This document shows positions 1 through 11,443 of a stretch of 64,000 nucleotides of DNA, one piece after another. Position 1 is the stretch's first letter. Each line of letters opens with the position of its first letter. The DNA comes from Alphaproteobacteria bacterium (lineage in GTDB: Bacteria > Pseudomonadota > Alphaproteobacteria > Reyranellales > Reyranellaceae), in the NCBI GenBank assembly GCA_947474005.1, contig CANJHI010000005.1:1-64000 (forward strand), given 5' to 3'. The notes under the pieces are model-generated. The model had not been told where the DNA came from. It searched no databases and saw only the letters and a list, made by a program, of their open reading frames with translations. The translations under genes and the position numbers were made by a program.

Positions 1-1086
1 CGGCATCGCGACACGGCCGACCGGCGGCATGGCCGGGCGGCTGAGCGCCGGCTGACCGGTCTGCATCGGGCGGCTCATGTCGAGCGACAGATAGTTCGGC
101 GCCGGCTGCTGTGCGGCCATGGCGGAGATCCCGGTCGAAACCACCGAGACACGCATGCGACCCTGCATCGTTGCGTCGAAGGTCGAGCCGAAGATGATGT
201 TGGCGTCGGCGTCCACTTCCTCGCGGATGCGGTTGGCCGCCTCGTCGACCTCGTGCAGCGTCATGTCGAGGCCGCCGGTGATGTTGATGAGAACGCCCTT
301 GGCGCCCTTCATCGAATGATCTTCCAGCAGCGGGTTGGAGATCGCCGATTCGGCGGCGACGCGGCTGCGGTCCGGCCCCTCGGCCTCACCGGTGCCCATC
401 ATCGCCTTGCCCATCTCGCCCATCACGGTGCGGATGTCGGCGAAGTCGAGGTTGATGAGGCCCGGCATGACCATGAGATCGGTGACGCCGCGCACGCCCA
501 TGTGCAGCACGTCGTCGGCCATCTTGAAGGCGTCGGCGAAGGTCGTCTTCTCGTTGGCGATCTTGAACAGGTTCTGGTTGGGAATGACGATCAGCGTGTC
601 GACCACCTTCTCCAGTTCCAGGATGCCCTGCTCGGCCGACTGCATGCGGCGGCGGCCCTCGAAATGGAACGGCTTGGTGACGACGCCGATGGTGAGGATG
701 CCCTGCTCGCGCGCCGCGGCGGCGATCACGGGAGCGGCGCCTGTGCCGGTACCGCCACCCATGCCGGCGGTGACGAACACCATGTTGGCGCCATCGAGAA
801 GCTGGAGGATCTCCGGCAAGGCTTCCTCGGCTGCCTGACGACCGACTTCCGGCCGGGCGCCCGCACCCAGGCCCTGGGTGATGGTGATGCCGAGCTGTAC
901 CCGCCGATCGGCGAGCGACTGACCGAGCGCCTGCGCATCGGTGTTGGCGACGATGAATTCCACGCCTTCGAGCGCGGCGCTGATCATGTTGTTGACGGCG
1001 TTTCCGCCTGCGCCGCCGACACCCACGACGGTGATACGCGGCTTAATCTCTGACTCCTTTTGGGGGAGGCTGAGGTTGATTGTCAT
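1..1086 (-). CDS. ftsZ: Cell division protein FtsZ (partial, C-terminus beyond left edge)
   Basis: Reverse-strand translation from ATG at 1086: [47 protein letters not shown]..., the FtsZ N-terminus; missing from the ORF track because its stop lies outside the window; adjacent to ftsA. Confidence 0.97.
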   Translation of the reverse strand, partial: MTINLSLPQKESEIKPRITVVGVGGAGGNAVNNMISAALEGVEFIVANTDAQALGQSLADRRVQLGITITQGLGAGARPEVGRQAAEEALPEILQLLDGANMVFVTAGMGGGTGTGAAPVIAAAAREQGILTIGVVTKPFHFEGRRRMQSAEQGILELEKVVDTLIVIPNQNLFKIANEKTTFADAFKMADDVLHMGVRGVTDLMVMPGLINLDFADIRTVMGEMGKAMMGTGEAEGPDRSRVAAESAISNPLLEDHSMKGAKGVLINITGGLDMTLHEVDEAANRIREEVDADANIIFGSTFDATMQGRMRVSVVSTGISAMAAQQPAPNYLSLDMSRPMQTGQPALSRPAMPPVGRVAMP

Positions 1087-1232
1087 TCGGCTTTCTCCAC
1101 GCAAACGAGGGGGGTATCTGCTCGGAGTAGCGACGCGGACCCTTTTGACTAAAGACCCTTCCTCGCCACCGGCTTTTTTCTTGTCGTTATCTACAGCCTG
1201 TAGGAACTTTTACGTCCCACACAACATATTGC

Positions 1233-2468
1233 CTAAAAGTTGTCTCTAATCCAACTGCCAATGCGGCCGATGCGACTCGCCTGAGCTTCCGTCGACGCCG
1301 GCTGGGCCTGCGCCGTGGCGTGATGGTGAAGAGCATACGACAGCAGGCCTGCGGCGGCAGAAAATGCCGGCCCGCCGGTGGAATCCGCCAGCCCGGCGAG
1401 GCGCAGCGGCGCCCCGGTGCGGACCTTCTTGTTGAGAATCGCCGCCGCGACCTCGGGAACGCCGTCGAGCTGGCAACCGCCGCCCACCAGAACAGCCCGT
1501 CCGCCGGCCAACTTATCCACACCGCTGGCCTCGAGTCGGCTGCGCACGAGTTCGAACGTCTCCTCGATACGCGGGCGAATGATGCCGACCAGGATCGACC
1601 GCGGAATGTGATTGGGCCGGGTGCGATCCTCCTCGCCGATCAGCGGCACGTCGATAATGTCGTACTCGTCGTTGGGCTTGGCGACGGCCCGGCCGATCTG
1701 GGTTTTCATCCGCTCGGCATGGGCGAGCGGCGTCGACAGGCCGCGGGCGATGTCGCGCGTCACATGCTCGCCGCCGACCGGAATCGAATCGACGTGAACG
1801 AGGTGGCCTTCGTAGAAGACGGCGATCGACGTGGTGCCGGCTCCCATGTCGATCAGCGTGACGCCGAGGTCGCGCTCGTCGGAGACCAGCGAGCTGAGCC
1901 CGGCCGCGTGGCTCGCCACGACCCGCTCGGCGATTTCGAGATGGGCGCGACGCACGCAGACCTGAAGATTGCGCATCGCGCCGCTTGCCGCCGTGACGAG
2001 ATGGACGTCGACGCCCAGCCGCTCGCCGAACATGCCACGCGCATCCCGGACGGGCGTGCCGTCGACCGAATAGCCGATGGCGGCGGAATGGATGATGTCG
2101 CGATCCCCCGTCTCGGCGGGAAGCTGGATGTGCTGCTGGACACGGCGGACATCACGCTCGCCGATCTCATGATGGCCGATGGCCACCTCCAGGCTCTGGT
2201 TGTGCGAGGCAGCCGATCCGCCGCTCACGCCCACGATCACCTCGCGGACGTGCTCGCCGCACATCTCCTCCGCGGTCGACACCGCCGAGGAGATCGCGCG
2301 GGTCGCTGCCTCCATGTCGACGATGTTGCCGGAGCGCATGCCCAGCGCCGGCTGATGGCCGATGCCGACCACCCGGAGCCCCTGTCCATCGACGCGTGCC
2401 ACGAAACAAACGACCTTGTTGGTTCCGATGTCGAGCGCCGCAATAACGCCGTTTCTTGCCTTGGCCAC
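1233..2468 (-). CDS. ftsA: Cell division protein FtsA
   Basis: 411 aa; actin-fold ATPase motifs (ALDIGTNKVVCFVA, DMGAGTTSIAVF), between ftsQ and ftsZ. Confidence 0.96.
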   Translation of the reverse strand: MAKARNGVIAALDIGTNKVVCFVARVDGQGLRVVGIGHQPALGMRSGNIVDMEAATRAISSAVSTAEEMCGEHVREVIVGVSGGSAASHNQSLEVAIGHHEIGERDVRRVQQHIQLPAETGDRDIIHSAAIGYSVDGTPVRDARGMFGERLGVDVHLVTAASGAMRNLQVCVRRAHLEIAERVVASHAAGLSSLVSDERDLGVTLIDMGAGTTSIAVFYEGHLVHVDSIPVGGEHVTRDIARGLSTPLAHAERMKTQIGRAVAKPNDEYDIIDVPLIGEEDRTRPNHIPRSILVGIIRPRIEETFELVRSRLEASGVDKLAGGRAVLVGGGCQLDGVPEVAAAILNKKVRTGAPLRLAGLADSTGGPAFSAAAGLLSYALHHHATAQAQPASTEAQASRIGRIGSWIRDNF

Positions 2469-2511
2469 GATGTCCCCCGTCTCTACGCGTACACTTTAGG
2501 TTTCATTCACT

Positions 2512-3393
2512 TCACACCGGACCCTGCAGCGTATCCGCACCCGGTCCGCGTTTCCTGAGATAGAGCTTGTCCGGCAACCTGAGATCGACGACGCCAAACT
2601 CGCGCGACAGCAACTTGTGTTGCCCGTCGAGCTTGGCGAGTTGCTGGAGGGCGGCAACCGCATCCTCCTCGGGCAGCCAGATCTCCACGCCATTGCTCAG
2701 AACCAGATTCCAGCGCCGCTGGCCGACCCACACGGCGGCGCGTAGCTGGCGGGCCACGGCCGGCTCGTAGGCGAGCAGCAGCAGCAGTTCGCCGACATGC
2801 TCGGGCGCGCCCGGCCCGCCCAGCAGCAGCAGCGACTCGGCACCGGGCGGCATGCGGCTCGCCTTCACGGTGCGGCCATTGCGGTCGATCAGGGTGTACT
2901 CCGTGCCGTTCTGCCAGAGGGCGACGGCGCGGCGCTCGCGCAGGACCACATAGAGCGTGTCCGGCAGGCGCCGCTCGACGGTGGCGCCCGCCACCCAGTC
3001 GATCGCCTCGAGGCGCTGGCGGGACGCCTGCAGGTCGACACCCAGCAGCGAATCGCCCGGCTTGACGTTGAGGGCAGCCAGAATGGCGCTGCGCTCGACA
3101 TAGTCGCGGCCCTCGACAGTGACGTCGGCCAGCTTGAACGGCGTGATCGCCCCCACGACGCTGCGCGAGACCGCATCGATCCGGGACTGGACCTCGACCA
3201 GCCAGCCCTCGCGCCAGGCCCACCAGCCACCGCCCCCGCCGCAGCCGAGGAGCAGGACGGCGATGCCGAGCAGGAGCGGCTGGCGCCACAGCGGCCGGCC
3301 GGTCTTGCGCATCGGCCCGCGCTTCTTGCGGCGATCGTAGTCGCGGCGATTGGCCGTGGGTTTGGTCGCCGTTTTCCTGGGGGCGGCGCTCAC
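2512..3393 (-). CDS. ftsQ: Cell division protein FtsQ
   Basis: POTRA/FtsQ-like protein with N-terminal TM; GTG start at 3393 inferred from 4-nt overlap with ddl stop; dcw position. Confidence 0.9.
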   Translation of the reverse strand: MSAAPRKTATKPTANRRDYDRRKKRGPMRKTGRPLWRQPLLLGIAVLLLGCGGGGGWWAWREGWLVEVQSRIDAVSRSVVGAITPFKLADVTVEGRDYVERSAILAALNVKPGDSLLGVDLQASRQRLEAIDWVAGATVERRLPDTLYVVLRERRAVALWQNGTEYTLIDRNGRTVKASRMPPGAESLLLLGGPGAPEHVGELLLLLAYEPAVARQLRAAVWVGQRRWNLVLSNGVEIWLPEEDAVAALQQLAKLDGQHKLLSREFGVVDLRLPDKLYLRKRGPGADTLQGPV

Positions 3394-4322
3394 GACGGAC
3401 GCCTCGCATGATCGATCATCCAGGTCATGAGTTCGGACCACGAGATGCCGGCCCATTTCGCCTGCTCCGGCGCCAGCGACAGCGGCGTCATGCCGGGCTG
3501 CGTATTGAGTTCGAGGATGACCAGCCCCGACGTGCCGGGCTTCGAATCGTCCCAGCGGAAGTCCGCGCGACTGAGGCCATTGCAGCCAAGCTCCTGATAC
3601 GCCGCGAGCGCCCACTGCTTTGCCGCCTCATAGACGTCGGCCGGTACCGGCGCCGGCACGAGATGCTCGGTAATGCCGTCGGTGTACTTGGCTTCGTAAT
3701 CGTAGAAGCGGGTGCGCGGCCGGAGTTCGGTCACCGCGATCGGCGTGTCGCCCATCACCGCGACCGTGAGCTCGCGGCCCGGCACGAACTTCTCGACCAG
3801 CACGCGCTCGCCGAACGCCGCCTCGGCGGCCTCGACCGCGGCGAGGTTGTCGCCATCGCGCACGATATGGACGCCGATGCTGGAGCCCTGGTCGATCGGC
3901 TTCACGACATACGGCCGCGGCATCGGATCGCCCGCGGCGAGCGACCGGCGCTCGATCACGCGGCCGTCGGCAACGCGCAAGCCAAGCGAGGCGAAGACGT
4001 GTCGTGCCAGTGGCTTGTCCATGGCGATCGCCGAGGCGAGCACGCCGGAATGCGTGTAGGGAATCGCCATGATCTCGAGCACGCCCTGGATGCAGCCATC
4101 CTCGCCATAGCGGCCGTGCAGGGCGTTGAACACGACGTCCGGGCCGCCGCCTGCAGCCGGCCGCAGGAATTCGACGAGTGCGCGCAGATCGCGCTTCACG
4201 TCGTATTCGATGACCTTGTGGCCGCCTTCGCGCAATCCCTCGGCGCAAGCCTTGCCACTCACCAGCGAGACCTCGCGCTCGGGCGACCAGCCGCCCATCA
4301 GGACTGCGACGGTGCGCGTCAT
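3390..4322 (-). CDS. ddl: D-alanine--D-alanine ligase
   Basis: [23 protein letters not shown]... ATP-grasp ligase; start trimmed to ATG at 4322 overlapping murB stop. Confidence 0.95.
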   Translation of the reverse strand: MTRTVAVLMGGWSPEREVSLVSGKACAEGLREGGHKVIEYDVKRDLRALVEFLRPAAGGGPDVVFNALHGRYGEDGCIQGVLEIMAIPYTHSGVLASAIAMDKPLARHVFASLGLRVADGRVIERRSLAAGDPMPRPYVVKPIDQGSSIGVHIVRDGDNLAAVEAAEAAFGERVLVEKFVPGRELTVAVMGDTPIAVTELRPRTRFYDYEAKYTDGITEHLVPAPVPADVYEAAKQWALAAYQELGCNGLSRADFRWDDSKPGTSGLVILELNTQPGMTPLSLAPEQAKWAGISWSELMTWMIDHARRPS

Positions 4323-5236
4323 GCGCCCTCCCCGATACGTCGAATTTCCCACTCCAGTTGCACGCCGCTTTGCGCAAGGACGCGGCGGCGGACTTCCTCG
4401 CCCAGCGCCTCGATGTCGGCCGCCGTCGCCGATCCGAGATTGATGAGGAAGTTGCAGTGTTTCTCGGAGACCTGGGCGTCGCCGAGGCGCAGGCCACGGC
4501 AGCCGGCGCCGTCGATCAGTTCCCACGCCTTGTGGCCGGGCGGATTGACGAAGGTGGAGCCACCGGTGCGGCTGCGCGGCTGGGACTCGGTGCGAGCGGC
4601 ATCGATCTCGGCGATGCGCCGCGCGATCGCGAGCTGGTCGCCTGGCGTGGCACGCAGCCGGGCCGAGGTGAAGATCCAATCGGCTGGCGCGGCGCTGTGG
4701 CGGTAGCTGAACCCCAGTTCGGCCGCGTCGACGCGATGGACCGCGCCGGCACGGTCGACGGCCTCGGCCGAGACGAGGACCTGCGAAAGCTCGCCGCCGT
4801 AGGCGCCGCCGTTCATGGCAACGGCACCGCCGATCGTGCCGGGAATGCCGCTCAGGAATTCTAGGCCCGCCAGGCTGTGCTCGCGCGCCGTCAGGGCGAC
4901 ATTGAGATCGAGCGCGCCCGCGCCGCTCACCACTTCATGACCTTCGACCGAGACAGCGGTGAAGCTGCGCATCAGCCGGATGACCACACCCTTCACACCG
5001 CCGTCGCGTACCAGCAGGTTCGAGCCGACGCCCAACACTGTGACCGCAACATCATTTGGCAACGACGCCAGGAACGACGACAGGTCCTCGACGTCGGCCG
5101 GCCGGAACAGCACCTCGGCCGGCCCGCCGGTGCGGAACCAGGTCTGCGGACCGAGCGGTGCGTCGGCCACGAGCCGGCCCCGCGGCTTGGACAGCCGATC
5201 GATCAAATGGGGGCGAGCGGTCGCGAGCGCCATCAT
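4319..5236 (-). CDS. murB: UDP-N-acetylmuramate dehydrogenase
   Basis: 305 aa, FAD-binding motif [22 protein letters not shown], dcw synteny. Confidence 0.96.
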   Translation of the reverse strand: MMALATARPHLIDRLSKPRGRLVADAPLGPQTWFRTGGPAEVLFRPADVEDLSSFLASLPNDVAVTVLGVGSNLLVRDGGVKGVVIRLMRSFTAVSVEGHEVVSGAGALDLNVALTAREHSLAGLEFLSGIPGTIGGAVAMNGGAYGGELSQVLVSAEAVDRAGAVHRVDAAELGFSYRHSAAPADWIFTSARLRATPGDQLAIARRIAEIDAARTESQPRSRTGGSTFVNPPGHKAWELIDGAGCRGLRLGDAQVSEKHCNFLINLGSATAADIEALGEEVRRRVLAQSGVQLEWEIRRIGEGA

Positions 5237-6702
5237 GCCGCCGATCCAGGATCGTTGGCGTTGGCGATGGGCCGAGGACCGGCCTGCTCGGCAGCGAGCT
5301 GCTGGATCTGCCCGGGCAAGGCGTGCGCCCAGGCCGTGATGTTGCCGGCGCCGAGACAGACCACGACGTCACCCGGCCGCGCGGCCTGCCAGATCAGTCC
5401 GGGCAGGTCGCCCGGCGCGCCGAGCGGCGTCACGTCCCTATGTCCGGCGCGCTGGGCCAGATTGACCAGCATGTCGCGGTTGACGCCCTCGATCGGCGCC
5501 TCGCCAGCGGCATAGACGTCGGCGATGATCACCGCGTCGGCATCCGAGAAGCAGGTCGCGAACTCGTTCTTGAGCGAGGCCAGCCGCGAATAGCGGTGCG
5601 GCTGCATGACGGCGATGACCCGGCCCGACCCGCCGTAGGCCTGACGCGCCGCGCGCAGGACGGCGGCGATCTCGACAGGATGATGGCCGTAATCGTCGAT
5701 CACCGTGATGCCGTGCGCCTCACCGGTCTTGGTGAAGCGCCGCTTGACGCCCGCGAACGATCCCAGCGCGCGGCGGATGATGTCGTCGGACAGCCCCATC
5801 TCCTGCGCCACGGCGATGGCTGCGAGCGCGTTCTGCACGTTGTGCTGGCCGAACATCGGCAGGCGCAGGCCACTGATGATGCGCGACTCGTTGGTCGTGC
5901 GGTGCTCGACCATGACATCGAAATCGGCACCGCTGCGGTCGAGCCGCAGGTTGATCGCCCGCACGTCGGCATTGGCGCCGATACCGTAGGTGACGATGCG
6001 CCGGTCGGCGACGCGTGGGATCAGCGCCTGGACCTCGGGATGATCGGAGCACAGGACCGCGAAACCGTAGAACGGGATGTTCTCGACGAAGCGCACGAAC
6101 GCCTCGCGCAGCGCATCGAAGGTGCCGTAGTGATCGAGATGCTCGGGATCGACGTTGGTCACGATGGCGATGGTGGCGGGCAGGCGCAGGAACGAGCCAT
6201 CGGACTCGTCGGACTCCACGACCATCCAGTCGCCGCCACCCAGCCGCGCATTGGTACCGTAGGCGTTGATGATGCCGCCGTTGATGACCGTCGGATCGAG
6301 CCCGCCGGTGTCGAGCATGGCGGCCACCAGCGACGTCGTCGTGGTCTTGCCGTGGGTGCCGCCGACGGCGATCGACCATTTCAGGCGCATCAGCTCGCCC
6401 AGCATCTCGGCGCGGCGCACGACCGGCAGCAGGCGCGCACGCGCCGCCATGACCTCGGGATTGTCCTTCTTCACAGCACTCGAGACGACGATGACCTGGG
6501 CGTTCGAGATGTTGTCGGCGCGGTGGCCGATCGCCACCTTGATGCCGAGATCGTTCAGCCGGCGCGTGTTCGCGCTCTCGGCAATGTCACTGCCCTGTAC
6601 CGGATAGCCGAGATTGTGCAGCACCTCGGCGATGCCGGACATGCCGATGCCGCCAATGCCGACGAAGTGGATGAGACCAATATCGAGCGGCAGCGCCCTC
6701 AT
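5233..6702 (-). CDS. murC: UDP-N-acetylmuramate--L-alanine ligase
   Basis: [33 protein letters not shown]..., [11 protein letters not shown]-loop; start trimmed from longer ORF. Confidence 0.96.
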   Translation of the reverse strand: MRALPLDIGLIHFVGIGGIGMSGIAEVLHNLGYPVQGSDIAESANTRRLNDLGIKVAIGHRADNISNAQVIVVSSAVKKDNPEVMAARARLLPVVRRAEMLGELMRLKWSIAVGGTHGKTTTTSLVAAMLDTGGLDPTVINGGIINAYGTNARLGGGDWMVVESDESDGSFLRLPATIAIVTNVDPEHLDHYGTFDALREAFVRFVENIPFYGFAVLCSDHPEVQALIPRVADRRIVTYGIGANADVRAINLRLDRSGADFDVMVEHRTTNESRIISGLRLPMFGQHNVQNALAAIAVAQEMGLSDDIIRRALGSFAGVKRRFTKTGEAHGITVIDDYGHHPVEIAAVLRAARQAYGGSGRVIAVMQPHRYSRLASLKNEFATCFSDADAVIIADVYAAGEAPIEGVNRDMLVNLAQRAGHRDVTPLGAPGDLPGLIWQAARPGDVVVCLGAGNITAWAHALPGQIQQLAAEQAGPRPIANANDPGSAA

Positions 6703-7823
6703 GCGGCGACTCCTGACGGCGAAAGGGAGGGAGTGGCGATCAGCTCGCCGACGAGATCGGCCAGCCGCGCCGCGGCATCTGGCCGGCCGGCGGCGTGCGC
6801 CGCCGCGGCCATGTCGACCAGCCGCTGTGGCGCCTCGAACAGCGCGCGCAGATGGCCAGACAGCGTCTCGGCAGTGAAAGTCGCGTGATGCATCAGCACA
6901 GCAGCACCGGCCGCTTCGAGCGCCCGGGCGTTCACGACCTGATGCTGGTCGGTGTGGAAGGGATACGGCACGAGGATCGACGGCCGACCGACAGCGGCAA
7001 GCTCGGCCACCGTCGAGGCACCCGATCGCGCGATCACCAGATGCGCGCCCGCCAGCCGTTGTGGCATGTCGGCGAAGAAGGGCGCCAACTCGGCCACGAT
7101 GCCGCTCTGGGCATACATCGCACGCACGCGCTCGATATCCTCGGTCCGGCACTGCTGCACCAGACGCAGGCGGGCTCGCAACGCCGCTGGCAACGACAGG
7201 ATCGCCTGCGGAATGACTTGGCTGAACGACGCCGCGCCTTGGCTGCCGGCGAACACGAGAAGGTCGATGACGAGATCAGGGCCCGGCGCGCGATAAGGCG
7301 AGCCGCGCAACACGCGCACGGCGTCGCGCACCGGATTGCCGACCATTCGCGCACGCGGATCGCTTTCCAGGCCGCGGGTTACCGGGAAGGAGGTCGCCAC
7401 CTTGGAGACGCCGCCCAGCACCCAGCGGTTGGCCTTGCCGAGCACGGCGTTCTGTTCATGCACTATCGCCGGCGTGCGGCGCAGGCGGGCCGCGATCATC
7501 GTCGGCACCGAGGCATAGCCGCCGAACCCGACCACGGCGGCCGGACCGATGCGGCCGAGCGCGCGCCAGGCGTCGAACAGGCCAAGCCCGAGCGAAAACA
7601 GTGCCATCAACCGCCGCCGCAGCGAGCCGGTCGGGCTTGCCGAACGGATGTAGTGGATCGGCCGGCGTGACAGCGCGCCCTGCCACTGCCGGCCGCGCGC
7701 ATCGGTGACGAGCGTAAACGGCAGGCCGCGCGCCTCGAGCTCGCCGGCCAGCGCCTCGGCGGGGAACACATGCCCGCCGGTGCCGCCGGTCGCCAGGACC
7801 ACGGGGCGCAGCTCAGCCATCAC
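6699..7823 (-). CDS. murG: Undecaprenyldiphospho-muramoylpentapeptide beta-N-acetylglucosaminyltransferase
   Basis: 374 aa, [22 protein letters not shown]-terminal motif. Confidence 0.96.
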   Translation of the reverse strand: MMAELRPVVLATGGTGGHVFPAEALAGELEARGLPFTLVTDARGRQWQGALSRRPIHYIRSASPTGSLRRRLMALFSLGLGLFDAWRALGRIGPAAVVGFGGYASVPTMIAARLRRTPAIVHEQNAVLGKANRWVLGGVSKVATSFPVTRGLESDPRARMVGNPVRDAVRVLRGSPYRAPGPDLVIDLLVFAGSQGAASFSQVIPQAILSLPAALRARLRLVQQCRTEDIERVRAMYAQSGIVAELAPFFADMPQRLAGAHLVIARSGASTVAELAAVGRPSILVPYPFHTDQHQVVNARALEAAGAAVLMHHATFTAETLSGHLRALFEAPQRLVDMAAAAHAAGRPDAAARLADLVGELIATPSLSPSGVAA

Positions 7824-8947
7824 ACGGCCTCCCGGAGGCCGGCATGCTCACGCGTCAGCGACAGCATCATCCCGACACAGATCGCCATGGCCAGCGCCGA
7901 GGAGCCGCCGTAGGAGATGAACGGCAGCGTCATGCCCTTGGCCGGAATGAGTTGGATGGTCGAGGCCATGTTGATGGCGGCCTGCAGACCGAACTGCACG
8001 GCGAGCCCGGTGGCGGCCAGCGTGATGAAGAGGCTGGTCTCCTTTGACGCGCGCGACATTGAGCGCAGCGTCACGAAGGCGAACAGGCCCAGGATCAACA
8101 GGCAGACCACCAGGCCGAATTCCTCGCCGGCGACAGCCATGACGAAATCGGTGTGGGCGTCCGGAAGCTGCGCCTTCACCGTGCCCTCGCCCGGACCGCG
8201 CCCGAACAGGGAGCCGTTCATGAAGGCCTCGAGCGATGTATTGACCTGATAGTTGTCACCCGACGAGGGATCGAGAAATCGGTCGAAGCGGCTGCGTACG
8301 TGGTTGAACATGAAGTAGGCGCCGACCAGCGCGCCGCCGGCGCCGATCGCACCGAAACCCGCAACCCACATCGGCAGGCCGACGACGAAGAGCTGGACGC
8401 CCCAGACCGCCGCCACGACGACGCTCATGCCGAGGTCTGGCTGCATGATGAGCAGCCCCAGCACCCCTCCCACCAGCAGGGTCGAGAGAAAGTAGCCCGG
8501 CGCACGCCGCTCGGTGCGGCTCTGCGCCAGCAGCCAGGCCGAGATCACGGCAAGGCTGGGCTTGGCGAATTCCGAGGGCTGCAGACTGGAAAGACCGGGC
8601 ACCGAGATCCAGCGGCGCGCGCCCTTGATTTCGACGCCGATGATGAAAGTGGCCGCCAGGAGCACGACGCTGCCGCAGAATACCAGCAGGGCGAGCCGTC
8701 GGATGTGTCGCGGCGAGGCCAGCGATATGGCCAGCATCACCATCAGCGCCATCGGCAGGAAGATGAACTGGCGCTTGGCGAACATGAAGGAGTCGGCGCC
8801 GATCCGTTCGGCCGCCGGCGGCGATGCCGCCAGCGTCAGCATCACGCCGAAGGCCATGATCGCGAGGATCGCGCCCAGCGACCAGCGATCGACGGTCCAC
8901 CACCATTGACCAATGACACTGCGGTCGTCGCGTGGAACCTGGATCAT
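7820..8947 (-). CDS. ftsW: Peptidoglycan glycosyltransferase FtsW
   Basis: 375 aa SEDS family polytopic protein, PFISYGGSSALA motif. Confidence 0.96.
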   Translation of the reverse strand: MIQVPRDDRSVIGQWWWTVDRWSLGAILAIMAFGVMLTLAASPPAAERIGADSFMFAKRQFIFLPMALMVMLAISLASPRHIRRLALLVFCGSVVLLAATFIIGVEIKGARRWISVPGLSSLQPSEFAKPSLAVISAWLLAQSRTERRAPGYFLSTLLVGGVLGLLIMQPDLGMSVVVAAVWGVQLFVVGLPMWVAGFGAIGAGGALVGAYFMFNHVRSRFDRFLDPSSGDNYQVNTSLEAFMNGSLFGRGPGEGTVKAQLPDAHTDFVMAVAGEEFGLVVCLLILGLFAFVTLRSMSRASKETSLFITLAATGLAVQFGLQAAINMASTIQLIPAKGMTLPFISYGGSSALAMAICVGMMLSLTREHAGLREAV

Positions 8948-10344
8948 GCCGCTTTCCCCAAACGCTGAGCGCCCGGCAGCGCCCGCGCCATGGCACGGAA
9001 CGCATCACCGCGATGCTCGTAACTCTTCCATTGATCCCACGATGCGCAGGCGGGCGAGAGCAGAACCACCGATGGTCCCCCACCTGGTCCAGTGGCTTCG
9101 CGCTGCGCGCGCGCGTGCGCCGCATCGAGCGCCGACTGAAGATCGCCGCAACGGCTATAGGGCAGCTTGCCTTCGAGCTGGCTGGCGAACAGGTCGCTCG
9201 CCTCGCCGATCAGGAAGGCATGGCGGATCCGGTCGAAGTAGGACACGAGCGGCGCCACGCCGCCCTCCTTCGCCTGACCACCGAGAATCCAGTAGATGTC
9301 GCGATAGCTCGACAGCGCGCGCGCGGTCGCATCGGCGTTGGTCGCCTTGCTGTCGTTGACGTAGACGACGTTGCCGGCCGAAGCTACGCGCTCCTGGCGG
9401 TGCGGTAGCCCGGGATAGCTGCGCAGCCCCGAGACGATCTTCTCGCGCGGGACGTCGAGCCAGCGGCACGCTGCCCAGGCGGCGGCCGCGTTCTGGGCAT
9501 TGTGGTCGCCCGGCAGCGTCGGCACGTCGGAAAAGTTGAAGGTGTAACCATCGGCGTCGATCAGCATGCCGGCTCGATACGAGATGCCACCGGCCACGGG
9601 CCTGTCGAGCGCTACGGGTACGCAGGCGATGCCGGACCGGGCGGCGATCTCGCGCTCGACCACACGGGAGGGCTCGTCATCTGTGCCAATCACGGCGCAG
9701 TCGCCAGGCTGCTGTCGGGCAAAGATGTTCTGCTTCGCCGCGACGTAGCCCGCCATGTCGCCGTGACGGTCGATGTGATCGGGCGTGACGTTGAGCCAGA
9801 TGGCGATGTTGGCGCGAAACGTCGCGAGCAATTCGAGCTGATAGGAGGAGAGTTCGAGGACATAGATGCCACCCGTGCCGAGCGGCGCCAGGTCGAGCGC
9901 GCCGCGGCCGATGTTGCCGCCAACCTCTGAGCGCATCCCCGCCTCCTCGAGGATGTGGCCGATCAGCGCCGTCGTCGTCGACTTGCCGTTGGTCCCGGTG
10001 ATGGCGACGAACTGCGCCTTGGGCTCGGCGCGGGCGAGCAGTTCGACGTCGCAGAGGATCGGCTTGCCCGCGGCGCGCGCAGCCACGGCGACCGGATGCG
10101 GCTCGGGCAGACGGCTCGGGATGCCCGGGCTGATGATCAACGCGTTGGCACGGGACCAATCAATGGCGGTCGGGTCGACGAGCGTTACGCCCATGCCCGC
10201 GGCCTGCTCGCGCGACGACGCATTGTCGTCCCAGGCGACACACTCGATCCCTGCCGCCGCGAAGGCGCGCACGGTCGCCAGGCCGGAGCGCGCGAGCCCC
10301 AGCACGACGAACGACGAACCCTTGAGGACGGCGAGATCGATCAT
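8944..10344 (-). CDS. murD: UDP-N-acetylmuramoylalanine--D-glutamate ligase
   Basis: 466 aa, GTNGKSTTTALIGHIL, dcw synteny. Confidence 0.96.
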   Translation of the reverse strand: MIDLAVLKGSSFVVLGLARSGLATVRAFAAAGIECVAWDDNASSREQAAGMGVTLVDPTAIDWSRANALIISPGIPSRLPEPHPVAVAARAAGKPILCDVELLARAEPKAQFVAITGTNGKSTTTALIGHILEEAGMRSEVGGNIGRGALDLAPLGTGGIYVLELSSYQLELLATFRANIAIWLNVTPDHIDRHGDMAGYVAAKQNIFARQQPGDCAVIGTDDEPSRVVEREIAARSGIACVPVALDRPVAGGISYRAGMLIDADGYTFNFSDVPTLPGDHNAQNAAAAWAACRWLDVPREKIVSGLRSYPGLPHRQERVASAGNVVYVNDSKATNADATARALSSYRDIYWILGGQAKEGGVAPLVSYFDRIRHAFLIGEASDLFASQLEGKLPYSRCGDLQSALDAAHARAQREATGPGGGPSVVLLSPACASWDQWKSYEHRGDAFRAMARALPGAQRLGKAA

Positions 10345-10348
10345 CCAC

Positions 10349-11440
10349 TCACCTCAGCTTCAACGTGGCGAGGCCGGCCATCGCCAGGATGGCGGCGATG
10401 ATCCAGAACCGGAAGACGATCGTGGGTTCGGCCCAGCCCTTCTGCTCGAAATGATGATGGAGCGGCGCCATGCGGAAGACCCGGCGGCCGGTCCATTTGA
10501 AGGACAGGACCTGGACGATCACCGAGATGGTTTCGAGCACGAAGAGGCCGCCCACGATGGCGAGCACGATCTCGTGCTTGGTGACCACGGCCACGGCGCC
10601 CAGCGCGCCGCCGATGGCGAGCGAGCCCGTGTCGCCCATGAAGACCATGGCAGGCGGCGCATTGAACCACAGGAAACCCAGGCCGGCCCCGACGAGCGCC
10701 GAGAGCAGAACCGCGAGTTCGCCGGAGCGCGGGATATGATGAAGAAAGAGGTAGTTCGTCAGGATGATGTTACCGACCACGTAGGCGATCAGGCCGAACA
10801 CCGCCGACGCCATGATCACGGGGCCGATCGCCAACCCGTCGAGGCCATCCGTCAGATTGACGGCGTTGGATGCCCCCACCATCACAAGGCCGCCGAACGC
10901 CACGAACCCCACGACGCCGAGAGGCAGCAGCACATCCTTCAAGAACGGAAATGCCAGCATGTAACGCAACGGAGTCGGCGAGGACTGCGCAATCAGGTAG
11001 GCCGCGATGCCAGCCACCACGATCGAAAAGGCGAGCTTCACCTTGCCCGGTACGCCCTTGGAATTGCGCTTGGTGACCTTGAGGAAGTCGTCCCACAGTC
11101 CGATCGCGCCGAACGCCAGCGTGACACCAAGCACGATCCAGACATATCGGTTGGCAAGATCGGCCCACAGCAGCGTGGCGGTGGTGAGCGTGATCAGGAT
11201 CAGCAGGCCGCCCATGGTGGGCGTGCCCTTCTTGGTCATGAGGTGGCTGGCGGGGCCGTCGTCCCGGATCGGCTGACCCTGGCGCTGCTTGCTGCGCAGC
11301 CAGCGGATCAAGGCGCCGCCGATCAGGAAACTCAACACCAGCGCCGTCAGGAATGCGCCAATCGAGCGGAACGTCAGGTAACGGAACAGGTTGAACGGCC
11401 CGAACACGTCCGCCAACGGATACAACAGATTGTAGAACAT
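10349..11440 (-). CDS. mraY: Phospho-N-acetylmuramoyl-pentapeptide transferase
   Basis: 363 aa polytopic; [13 protein letters not shown] and APLHHHFE motifs. Confidence 0.97.
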   Translation of the reverse strand: MFYNLLYPLADVFGPFNLFRYLTFRSIGAFLTALVLSFLIGGALIRWLRSKQRQGQPIRDDGPASHLMTKKGTPTMGGLLILITLTTATLLWADLANRYVWIVLGVTLAFGAIGLWDDFLKVTKRNSKGVPGKVKLAFSIVVAGIAAYLIAQSSPTPLRYMLAFPFLKDVLLPLGVVGFVAFGGLVMVGASNAVNLTDGLDGLAIGPVIMASAVFGLIAYVVGNIILTNYLFLHHIPRSGELAVLLSALVGAGLGFLWFNAPPAMVFMGDTGSLAIGGALGAVAVVTKHEIVLAIVGGLFVLETISVIVQVLSFKWTGRRVFRMAPLHHHFEQKGWAEPTIVFRFWIIAAILAMAGLATLKLR

Positions 11441-11443
11441 TCC

